From contig CAJNOL010001287.1 of the NCBI GenBank assembly GCA_905250125.1, positions 1-64,000 on the forward strand: a DNA stretch of 64,000 nucleotides, read 5' to 3'. This document shows, in pieces, positions 46,258 to 58,600 of this stretch; position 1 is the first letter of the stretch, and each line of letters opens with the position of its first letter. The translations under genes and the position numbers were made by a program. Under the pieces are notes generated by a model, which did no database searches, was not told the DNA's origin, and worked only from the letters and a program-made list of their open reading frames with translations. The stretch is from Rotaria sordida. Its lineage: Eukaryota; Rotifera; Eurotatoria; Philodinida; Philodinidae.

Positions 46258-48344
46258 TTATTCAGTTGGTCTTGTACGGTTAAGTGCTGATTGTAATTCA
46301 CCTGTAAAATTAGCTTGTAATCGAACACGATTTTGAAAATTTTCTACATTTCTTAAACTATTTAAAATATCTTTTGTTTTACCAAAATAAATTGAATTAA
46401 GTGTTTGTCGAATTTTATTTTCCATTTCTTCAACCATTTTTCCAATATTAATTATATGTTGAGAAAAATCCGTTATTTGATGATCAGCTTCAAGTTGTCG
46501 TGTTAAACTTCCACCTAAATTCATCATACCTGACATTGTTTTATGTGTTTGTAACCAAAGCATAACTGTTGATGTTAATTTATAATGTGCTGTTCGACCA
46601 CTTTGTTTTTCTTGTACTTCAATAACATGAATTGAATCCCAACAACCTTTTATTTTTTTACTGCCATCACCAACTTTTTTTATAAGTACAACACCAGCAA
46701 AACCATTTTCAAGATCCCAAAAATAAACCGATGAAACACCACCTTCAAAATACATTTCACGATATTGTTCAAATGCTTGATTTGCTTCGATTTCTAAATG
46801 ACGAAGTCGATCGGACGGAAGATTTCCTATTAGCAAAAAAAAAAAGAAATCTACATGTCTTCATTTTTCAATATTAAATACATCAGACATTTTTTTTTTC
46901 TAATATCAATGTGATTACTCAATTTAGAAAATAGAATGATAAGATATAATATATTTCTAATTGATAGAAATAGTAAATTTCTTCAAAATTATGATAGCTC
47001 AAGGTTTAAATCTGAACTATTTGATGATCCGTGAGTCTTATTGATGATGAAAAACAAAATGTTGCCCTGACCTCATTGTTGCGTTAATTAATAGATATGA
47101 AATTCGGCAACACCCTACAGAAATGTTGTTACTTTTTTTGAAGGTCTCATCCCTATACTTTAGTGTTAATGAAAGAATATTCTGGATTCATCGGACAGAG
47201 TATAACGCCTTTTTATAGAAAATATCCGCTGATATGAAATAGAGCATTTTCGTAGGTGCCTGCACAACCTCATATCCATCAATTAACGCAATAATGATTC
47301 AGAACAAGTTCACTTTCTATCATTAATAAGACGCATTTGCCATCGAATAGTTCACATTTAAATCTAGAACAATTTATAATTTTCAAGAAATTTACTACTT
47401 CTATTAATTCGTAAAAAAGTTATATCAAAATATACTCTTATTAAATAACTAAAAGATGTACTCAAAAAAAAAACAGTTCTTTTTATCTTCGACTACTCGT
47501 TTGAAACGTATATCCTTGAAAATAAAATCCGAATCAACAAATATTAAAATACAGAAAGACCCCTTATTTCTGCAACACCCGTTAAAAATTAAGATGTCAT
47601 ACAAAAAGCGTTAACTCATTATGCAGTTGAATATTATCTGAAGAAACAAATCAGCTGTTAGTTAAGTATATTCATACGGAAGGATCATACATTGCACTGA
47701 CAACATCAGAAATATTTTGTAACATCTGGAAAGAATTTCTTTGATTAATAATGTCTTGTATAAAATATGAAGCCGGACAGAGAATTCTTTCTATTCTTTA
47801 TATCAAATTTTTATTTCGATTGAAAAATTTCTAATGAATTGATGTTCTTAATTCAAAAATTATTTCGAACAAAGTTTTATGTTGAGAAAATAAAAATAAA
47901 ATATTTGGATGTATGTTTTTCCACTTATCTCTTCTAAAAAGAAATCGATGTTTTTCCTTTTTTTGAATACTCAAAATTTCTATTCATTTCGTTGAAATAA
48001 TGGTTCCTTATTGTCTTTGTTTAGTCATCTTCATTCAATAATATCTAATCAAACAAACCATCAAAAGGTGGTGTATATGTATTCGTCCATGGTGATCGAT
48101 ATGAATCGCCATCACGATTATAATCACATAATAAATAATCTTTGCCAACAGTTCGATCACGAACAACTTTAAGTGGTTGATCAACAGCTGCTAAAAGTTC
48201 TTCAGTTAAATCAGGTACAAGATCAATTAGATCCGAGAGATTTTTTTCCACTTGTTGTGGTGGTAAACGTCTCATTAAATCGAGTGCACAATCTAATTGT
48301 GAATCGATTAATGTGTTTGATGTTGTTGTTGTACTAGTAGTCAT
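46258..48344 (-). CDS. CAPZB: F-actin-capping protein subunit beta
   Basis: Two exons, 48344-48059 and 46826-46258, give 284 residues. The junction splits a Gly codon (phase 1; donor GTTTGT, acceptor AATAG). Family signatures are dense: [20 protein letters not shown] (about 17-36), [84 protein letters not shown], and [17 protein letters not shown]. Length is close to vertebrate CAPZB (272-277); the extra residues are a Thr/Ser-rich N-terminus. The protein pairs with CAPZA to cap barbed ends of actin filaments in the cytoplasm; the C-terminal tentacle ([12 protein letters not shown] region) binds actin. Minus-strand sequence immediately before the ATG is T(9)CAG, so the start codon directly follows an acceptor-like site, pointing to a 5' non-coding exon or spliced-leader addition. 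Confidence 0.97.
47065..47300. repeat. Inverted repeat in the CAPZB intron
   Basis: TTGTTGCGTTAATTAATAGATATGA near 47087 is mirrored by CATATCCATCAATTAACGCAA near 47272. A MITE-like hairpin within the 1.23-kb intron. Confidence 0.55.
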
Positions 48345-48615
48345 CTGAAAAAAAAATTAATCAAGTTTTAGTGATACACACAAATACTTTCGAAGTCAAT
48401 CAATTAAAAAGAACTGTTTCAAAAATATATCCTAATAAGATATATCTAGTTGTTTTTTAAGATCAGTTTAGAGTAATTTTTAGTTGACATAATAGTTCTA
48501 ATAAAGTAGAACAATTTTGACTCTGTGTACTCGATCACGACGACCTATAAATCATACTATAATATCTTTTTTGAGCTGAAAAAAGCTGTTAGCACTATCT
48601 CTGCGAGATTAAAAT
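48345..48615. other. Region upstream of CAPZB
   Basis: AT-rich. Presumed CAPZB promoter and leader. No named motif apart from the acceptor-like TTTTTTTTTCAG that abuts the start codon. Confidence 0.35.
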
Positions 48616-49037
48616 GTGAAACACGATGTAGTTAATCTTGCTAACAGCAGGGGAATTGTTTTGATCTATTTATTTAAGGACATATTTCTTCAACGTCTGT
48701 TTACTGAACCTTCCAGAAATGCAATAAGAAAATAGTTCACACGACATTGTCCATCTACGGTCATGGATCATATATCAGTAACGTCTGTCATGCAGTAGCG
48801 GATCTAGAATCTTGGGAAAGTGATACTACCATGGTCATAAAATGTGTTGGCTCGTTTTTTAGGGTTTTCTGCTGAGAAAAGTTGAAAAATGTTTTAAATC
48901 GGGAGAGACGATCGCCCTCAGTATCCCTCTAAATCTACTAATGTTGTGATAGTCTCTAACTAGCGTCTGACACGATTTGTGGGGGATGGACAAATTTTCT
49001 CTCGTATATTTCAGTACTCCTTTTAGATTGTGTTTCA
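48616..49037. mobile_element. MITE with GTGAAACACGAT inverted ends, copy C
   Basis: Starts GTGAAACACGATGTAG and ends TTTTAGATTGTGTTTCA. The inner part (about 48925-48985) includes TAGTCTCTAACTAGCGTCTG, related to the family core. It lies between CAPZB and XRN1. Confidence 0.6.
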
Positions 49038-49669
49038 TAATAAGACATCTATATCCTAAGATGAAGAATGATTCGATCAATAAAAGAAAATATTATTTTT
49101 TGAATAATAAAAATTTCTAACTTTCAAGTTAAATTCAATAGAGATTAAAGTGATAGAATAATTTATGTTTGATAATAATAAAATTCCAAGGACTTAATTT
49201 ACATCAATAAAATTCTATAAAATCTGATCATTGTGTTGCCCATGATTATACTATTACTAATATCATTTTTTGAATCTAGAATATGAATTTTAATAATGAA
49301 AATAGATAAATTCGAATAATTGTCTTTCGTATCACGAAATTCAAATGCTTCTTGGTTATTTAATTTTTGTTTTGCTGATTTACACACACACACAGGTAGA
49401 AAACGATATAGAAGAATTTTGTATTGAAACATTACATCTTTCAAGAAATTGAAAGACATATAAAAGAAAATATTTCGAATACCGTCATGAAAAACTACAA
49501 ACAAGAGAGAAAAAAAAATAGAAAAGAACACAGTTTCAACAACTACTGTGATCACAAAATCAATGGACAGCAAAAAAAACTTTTTTTTTAATGTACGTGT
49601 CTTAAAAAAACAATAATAGGAAAATAGAATTAATGTTGAATTTTTCTTTGCCTTTGTTTGTTTGTTTTT
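49038..49669. other. Intergenic DNA downstream of XRN1
   Basis: AT-rich, presumably including the XRN1 3' UTR (minus strand). A 124-codon minus frame at 49199-49573 has low-complexity hydrophobic content and is not supported as a gene. A short CACACACACA tract lies near 49383. Confidence 0.45.
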
Positions 49670-52600
49670 TTACTTATGAGTTTTAGGTATATTACGTAGC
49701 ACCTGTGATGGAATAAATTTAAGAGCTGCTTTATTTGTCAAACCGGTTGAAGCCTGTTGCTGAAATTGCATTGTTGAAGATTCATGAGACATGAGAGGAA
49801 TTGGTGGTAACTGACCTGGATCCATAGGTGGATTTTGCATTTGCATAGGAAATTGTTGTTGTTGTTGTTGTTGTTGTTCATAATTAAAAGGTATCGAAGT
49901 CATTACAGATCCAGTAGGATAGTTAATGTATCCGCCTTGAGGATGCAAATTATATGATGGAAAAGGACTTCCATGATTGAATTCATTACGAATCAGTGGA
50001 GCATCATACATAAGATTGAATGGTTCCATACCAGGTGGAAAATGCGGGTAAGATAATGGTTGTTGAAATTGTGATGGTGTATACATTGATGATTGCTGTT
50101 CAAATGGATACATTGGAACTTGTGGCATATTTTCACTAGGTTCATTCATGACTGAAATAAAATAATGAAAAAATTTTTATAGTGAGAAGAGAATGGAATT
50201 ACGTACATGGAGCTTGAATGTATTGAGGTTGTATAGGTTCCCACATTTGTTGAATAGGTATTTGTGGACCTGAAGTTTGAAATGGTGGTATTGCTGGAGT
50301 AGTTTCGAATGATGATTGATAATTTCCTAATTGTTCAGAATCTTGAATGGCATGAAACAATAAAGAATCCGGTGTTGCTGTTGGTATAGTAATATTCATT
50401 GGTGTAAGTGTTAGTTTTGGATCAGACGAATTTTCGATAAATAATGGAATTGATGAAGGATTTTCTATTGAAATAGAAGGTTGTTCTATTGATGGTACAG
50501 GAGATGTTGAATCATCTGTAATTGGTTTTTGTTCCTTGACTTGAGTAAAATTTGGGTTGTCATGTGTAGATAATGGTGGTGCTGATTTTGGTTTTGTTCT
50601 TGTATTCTCATTATCTGAATCTTTTTTTACAATATTCATAGGTTCGTGTTGTCGAACTGTTGATATTTGTTTATATGAATATCGGTCTTCTATATGACTC
50701 GGAGGTACAGATTGTTGATGTTGATAATTCATTGAACGAAATCGAAGTGAATGAGAATAATTAAGTAAATGATATGAATGAACTTTAATACGACATTTTT
50801 GTTGATTCTTACCAAGTAATATAGTATTGAGACAATTTGAAGGTAAATTATCAAATAATATTTCATAATATGTATCTAAATTTGTTCGACCATACATAAT
50901 ACCGATAACAGTACCACGTGTACCAATAGGTACTCCCGTGCCAGGACGAACATTAACAACACGATCAAATACAGAAAATGTTGTTCTAATATCTGGATCA
51001 CACATACCAAATGATTCATTTGCTTTAAATAAATAATGTGGTTCAAAAGATACTAGTTTTGTTTTTTCATTTGGATGTTTTGCTGCACGTTTCTATGAAT
51101 AAATGAAAAGATTTTTTTAAATATAATATATGTATTTATGAGTAGTTGCCTAATTCAATTTATAATATAAATAGAGCTCGAAAAAATCAAAAGCATCCTG
51201 TTATTAGTACATAATAATTTTCTTTTTCTAACTTCTAAATGATGTATATGATGAATAGGATAGAAATTTTATTATTTGATTGATTTTTAACTTAAGTGCT
51301 ATTTAACTGTCGAAGTCAAGTTCGAATTGGAAACTAAAGATAGACATATGGTGTACACAAAGACCAGTATGGGTCACGGCTAGAGATGCGCGAGACTACG
51401 AGAAAAAAATTTTTTGTGACCGGACCTCCAATAGATGACCCAAAAAAGTGCTAGTCGTCGACTATCTCAATCAAACAGCGAGTACTTAAAAATTATTCTA
51501 CATATAATGCGAATAAGTTTTGGAGTAGTTTTTTCTAGACCAGGATCGAAACTCGAAAAACTAAAATCACTGAGGTCGGGACCAAAAGAAATATTTTTAA
51601 CTGATGAATGTTTAAATGTTAATTATCTATGTTCGCCAGTATGACAATTGAAGTTTTCAGTATTCAAATCTGTATGGAATTTCTTGGCGTTTCGAGCGCT
51701 CAAAATGTTCTCTGTATGTGCTTGTTAACATAGCTTGGCAAACCTACATACCTAATTTAGAGAAAATAGAAGACTTGGTACTTAAACTACTGTAAGTTAC
51801 TTAGCAGCACTTTGAGCTACATCTTCGCATGTTAGTTTATTCGAAAGAACTCCTCACTAGATACTTGTCTAATGATGAATCGAGAAAAAAAAGAAAACTT
51901 TTGTTCTTTTCGTAAATTTACAGTGAATTTATCGATATTTATAATTTTTTTGTAATAAATAATATGAATGAATACATTTATATTTTATTTTACTACTTAT
52001 TTTTGAAATGATAATGAACTTCTGAAAGTATATTTATATTATAATTTGGATTAGACATCTCGAGAAATTTACTTCATAAAATGAATTGACAAATTTTTCT
52101 ATTTCATTAACAACAGGTGTATCAAGTATTTCCCAAGCAGCACTTGTCAATGACATTGAATATGTTGGTAAATTTTTAATCCATGTACGAACTTGTTGTA
52201 ATTCATGTTTTCTATAAAATAATCAAATTTTGAAATTATTAATAAAAATCAATTTAAATAAATACCCATTTTTTCCTGGCCAAATATTCGATTCTAAGTA
52301 ATTATCTTTATTTGGTTTTCGTGTTAATTCTGCAATAATATCAGGAAATCTTAAAAAAGTGATATGGAGTAATTCATATTTTTTTATTTTGACTAAGAAA
52401 AACTAACTTTGAAATGTATTCAGATATGATACGTATTGCTTCAGTTGAATAATACCATATATCATTAAATTTCTTTGTGTAACCATGAAGCTAGAAATTA
52501 AATTAAATGATTATTGATTTTCCAAAATCAATGAAATAAATATTAAGTATTAACTGTCAGATATAGAAAATCAAGATCAGACTAAATAGATTTTGTTTTC

Positions 52601-55600
52601 AAAATTATTTTATGATAGTCTGAAATAAGTTCATGAAATTACACTCCACTCCTGATGATTTGCATTCATGCGACTTCGATTTAATCCTCGACAATCATTT
52701 AGTTACAAGATCTCATACCAAGTTCATCTATGAAAAACAAATTTTAATTCAATCATCTTGAATTATTCAAAAAAAAAGTGTTTCAATTATAGAGAATTAT
52801 AACGAAAACACTTGATAGATCTCAATATGTAGAGCAAAAGTTGTCATAGATTCAAAATTCCTAGATAATTCCTTCAGGGAGATATGAGAGTCGTAATGGT
52901 CAAAACTTTTCCCCTTCCTGCAAAACTCTATACTTCATTTTTTCGAACTATAATTTTTTTATGACAATGAGGATCAAGTCGGAGTGTGTGTTGTTTTTTT
53001 ATATCGCTCATAGGACTTAGGAGAAGCAAACTACTGGAATCACCGTCAAAAAACGTGTTTTTTTTTTCAATGATACTAATTTTGTAAAACCTGCCGAATT
53101 TCGTAGGAACAACATTTTGCAGAAGAAAAAAGAAGCACGCATTCCAATTTGATTAAAGTACTCAAAAACAAAAATATGAGCTCGATTAGGCATACCGTGT
53201 GGAAGAAAACTTCCCTTTTTTTTTTTATTCAACTATTGATTCTGAGAAAAACGCAAAATAAACGTTTCTATATGTATGAGGACTTTTTTCTTCAAATGAC
53301 TGAAAACTGACCGTGCTAGAGGTCCATGACCAATGTTCTCCACATCTTTAGAAATTATCATTAGGAGATTTTCGCATACAAAGAATAATCGCAGTGCGAA
53401 TTGGATTTAATAAAAGTACTAAGTAACAACAAAGAGTCTTTACGTATATGACATTTAATAAAGGACACATCAAAGCTATACCAAAAAACGAAAAAATTTT
53501 GATTTTAACATCCAGAAACGGTGATCGCGAGTGTTCCTTTAAATTGAAGTATTATTTACCTGTTTAACAGGTTTATTAACCTTCCATGAAAATCCAATAT
53601 TAGTTGGATTAGCTCTTCGCCGTCCTCTATTTCCTCCAATAACATTAATTTTTCCCGTTATTTTTGCTATAATACATGGTAATATATTTAATTGATTAGC
53701 TATACCTTGTGCTGTAAAATATTGTAATTGATGTGCAAGAAATTTAGATTTTGATTGATAAATATTCGGATGATCAATCATATCAGATGATTTCATTTCA
53801 CATGAAATTAAATATTGTCCATGATTATCTTTATTTATATGTTGTACATAACCATTCGATGAATAATATGGTATTTTAAGTGCAAATATAGGATCATTTA
53901 TTTTAAAATAATCATGTATTTTTTGTGGAAATTGATCAATATCATCTTTATAATTTGGTATTTTAAAAAGTGTTGTTTGTAATGGATAAGGTAATGCTTG
54001 ATTTGAAAAACACATTATTGTTCGACATTTATCTGATGTTGATGAACATTTTGTTCGATAACCAATTAATGGACATACATAAAGTAAAATTGGTATTGGT
54101 CCAATTGAAATACCTCTTCGATTTTCATATATTCGATTAATATTAAGTGCTTTTTTATATTCTATTTGCTGTTCAATATTACTTAATCGATAAATATGAT
54201 GATAAACTTTTCTATTATTATCATTTATTAATTCAAATGGAAAATCAGATACATAAATTGGTGTTTGTGTATAATTTTTATAATCTTGATTTTCTTCATT
54301 ATTTGTTACTTCAAAATAAAAATTTGAACCACCAGGAATATTTGTCCATGTATATAAATGTTGAAAATCATTAATAGCACAAACAATACCATATTGAAAA
54401 TGTGGCCAATTAACAAAAACACATTTACCTAAATAACGTTCCATTAATGTTTTATGATTTGTTATATGAAATGGTAAAGAAAATTTTTCATTTTTTGGAT
54501 TCCATTCATTATTATATGTTATACAATCAGAATTAGATTGATGTATTAAATTTAATACAAGTGTTGTACCTTTTGAAGATGATTCAAATACGCTAACAGC
54601 ATTATTTTTATAATCAAATTTATATGGTAAAACATTTAAAACAGGAAATTTAGGAAAAATAATCATATCTTTTTGTTCAAAACGACCATGTTTAATATGA
54701 TGATTATCAAGAAGATAATAATCAATTGGAAATTCTTGACATATTGCTCGAGTTTCTTTTAATGTTGGAAAATATGGATTTGTTCCTAATAAATTTCCTA
54801 TTGGATTTAATATTGTTGTTGTTTTAAAACATAATGATGGTAAATGTTGATTAAGAATTTGTTCATTTGGATTAAGTTGATTATAATATTTTGTTATTGT
54901 ATTTAAAAGAAGTTGTTCATCAATAAATGGAAGTAATACAATTGCTTCCCAATCTCGTTTTTTTTCATTTTGATCTAATTTAAAATCTTTAGGATAAAAA
55001 TATAATAATGGACTGTTAGGATCAGTCATTAATGGTTGTAATTTAACTGGTAAAAGAGAACAACTTGTTGGTGGAAGAACACCTAGAAACAAAAAAGATA
55101 ATTAGATTTTTAAATTAAACTTCAAAAATTTGTCCTTATTGGCACTGAACTGCAATTTACACTGATGAGAAAACATTCCCAAGTAATCCGTTCCATTTAC
55201 CTCCATATATTGCTAATATATAGGAGATTATTGGAGTAGTGTAATCTCTAATGATTTTCTTCTTGTGCTTACATCAACTTTTTAGTAGATTCATCCTGCA
55301 GGAGTCCAGTCAGTATCTCGATCAAATCTAAGTGAGAGCAGAAAACATTTGGAGGTTATGCTACTCTATATTAGCAAAATATGAAGGTGAATGAAACAGA
55401 TTACTTGGAAATGTTCACTCGTGAATAACTTATTCTATTGGAAACATATCTTCAAATATAACACAATGCAATGCTTAGATCTATTACAATTTGCGATCGA
55501 AGGACTGAACTGGCATCACTTATCCAGTTGTTTTTCAAAGAATTAGAACTAGTGACCAGTCCTTTTTTTTGACAATAGGAACAACTACTGAATAGAATTG

Positions 55601-58600
55601 CTACATAGAGTACTGAATGAGTACAACTTTTTGTACCAAAATCCGATCAATACGCTGCAATACTCTAACACATGGGTGATGGTTTAACATAACGACCAAT
55701 CAACTATGTGACCAAGGATATTGTTATTAAATAGCAGCATTAAAAAAGACAACTGCACTGTTAAAAATAAATTCTGTGGTTCCACAAATCATTACTTTTT
55801 ACACATGTACTAAGATACGGTTATCCGACTCATGGGTTATAGTACTCTATTGTAACATTACCATTATGAGTAGACATAGTTCATTCGAAAAAGAACCAGT
55901 CACTGGAATCGATTTATAGAACTGTGAGCTGTCAATCGAATGTATATTAATTTGTAAACGATGATAAGAGTTCATGAAACCTAAACGGATTAATCCATGT
56001 ATGTAGGTTTTTTTTCTGAAATTTTGTTAAGATAAAATATTTCTAATCATTAGAGAGTTCTACAAAATTTAACTTCAATTCCATTATTTAAAATAGTTCT
56101 CCGTAACTTTAATATTTCTTTGATATCCTTTAAAAATAAACTCTGCCTCCTTATTACCTCATTCATTAAGGTCTTTCCTTCGACCTCAAACATCGATTTC
56201 GTGTCAGATATATTCAAATCATTTTGAATTTTTGGAATATGTCAGGACTAATGTGAAAAGGCTTTGATAAAATTTTCAGCTCTATATCATAACATTTAAG
56301 GGAGATATTCACGAAACAAGGGTCTAAAATAGCCAATTTGATAAATAAAAATTCTCTGTGTATCCTCATTTTATATATTTAATTTTCTGTTATTTGAAAT
56401 CGCATATTACAATGCAGGACCTAACAGTGCCCTTTTGTTCAAAATTTATTCTATGTGAAAGAAAAGGGCAACAAGTTTGATACATCAAAAAATTCTCTCA
56501 ACCTGATGATCTATTTATAGAAGTATTTGAATATATAATTAAAAACAAAGCTTAATCAGAAAAAGAGAAACTCTGTTAAGTTCTTTCAAGCAAAAAGAAA
56601 ATTAAATATATAATTAGTATGAATTTCCTGTGAAAAATGTGGATTGCGCGATTAAAAAAAGTATATTTTTCAAGCAAAAAGTAACGGATAGCATTGAAAA
56701 CTATGTGAAAAAAAATGGCATTTCAAATAAAAAGTCATATTATTTATGAAAGATTCAAATTCAAGTTATCGTCGTATGTATTTATCTTAATTTCAGTTAT
56801 CTAATAAAAGAAGACTTTTTCTAAGGAGAGGCTCAAGTAAATCTAAATGTTAAAATTGAAATAACATACTTAAAAGTTGTTCAAATGGTTTAAATGGTGT
56901 TCCTAGTTGAAATGTAATTTTTAAATGTTTAAAATTTTTTAAATCAGATAAATATGGTGCATAATGATCTGAATAAAACCATGACCATGATGGACAACCT
57001 TGATAATAATATTTTAATATCCATTGTAATGCTATAATATATTGTTCAACATAAACTTTAAGTTGATCAGATGATGTTAAATTAATCTGCATTTTATCTC
57101 GATAATAATGATTTTTATGTTGACGAAATTCAGCTTCAATTAATGGCATATTTTCAAGTTCATCTTCATTTTTTATTTCAGATATTGTTGAAGAAGATTT
57201 ATCACTAAGTGTATCAGAATCTGATGAAAGATCGTCGTCATCCTCTGATACTGATGATGATGATAAAGATACATCAACTGATTTTGATTCATTAGAACTA
57301 CTTTGATCAAGACTTTCATTATTATTAGAATCTTCCTTTTGACTTGTTGTTGATGTTGTAGGTATTAATTTGTCTAATAGTGCAAAATTAAAATCATTAT
57401 CATTACCATTATCTTTATCTTTATTCAGTTCAGCATTATTTTTTGATAAATTTTTATTACGTCCAGTTAATTTAGCTAAATGTTTAAATGTATCATTTTC
57501 ATTTGCATATCGTTGATGATCAAATTTTGCTAATTCGGTTAAATAAATTTCAAAACGTGTTAAATTTAATTCACCAGATTCATTCATATAACCTTAGAAA
57601 AATAAAAGAAACGAATTCTAATTTTAATCTATAAAATTTAACTAACCATCCAAAGTTGGTAAAACTTTTTTATATGTATCCCATAGAATTGATAAAGCTT
57701 CTTCGTTAATATGAAAATGTGGTAAATGTGGAATAAAATCATTTCCAACTAAATAACCCATAAGTATCCAATCATCAACAATACTTTCAAGATCATATGG
57801 AAATTTTATTTTATCCTTAAAATAAAAATAATTTTCTTAATATAAATAAAAAATTTGAATTAATTTACTTTTATCGAACGAAATTCAAGATCGATATAAT
57901 CACGTAATAAACATGTATGAAGTATTTGCCAAGTAATTTCTTCAGGTGCAGGACTAATTAATAACGAATGAATGTTAATGAAAAAAAAAACAATAAATTT
58001 GATAACAAATATTCTTACATTTTTGATATTTTCTTTGAACCATACTTAACTTCTTCACGTAAAAGTGCAAAATGCATTTCATGTGTGACTAAACCAAGCA
58101 TAATCTAAAGAATAGATAACAGAATTAATTCTATTCAAATCATTTACATGAGTAACCTGTTTATAGCATATAATGAATCAAACAACTTTTTTTTTTTTTC
58201 TAACAATTACTGCTATTACGAATGCTAATGGTATCATCATTTATTAATTAAGCTATGGAAATAATTAGTCAACTGAGGAAATGAAAAGCTCAACAAACGA
58301 AGGATGGTTATTATATACTGTAGCTATTATGAGTAAAATTTCTAATGCATAGATTTCTTCAAAAACTTATACAGTACTACTCAAAATCATAAAAACTATC
58401 AGATGTACTATATCTCATGACTGAATAATTGGACTATGTGGAGACGTTTTATAAAAAGAAGACCGAGCGCAGTACTTTTCAGATCCTAGAAGGCATTGTA
58501 GAAGTTCGTTTTTAAGAGTACTATATGAAAGAGCAAAAGATATTGAATGATACGAGTGGTCGCCACGTTTTTTACCGCCTTACCTTACAAAATTACAAGC

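Noticed and set aside
54147-54374. 75-codon plus frame opposite XRN1
   Set aside because: Antisense to the large coding exon 10 of XRN1.
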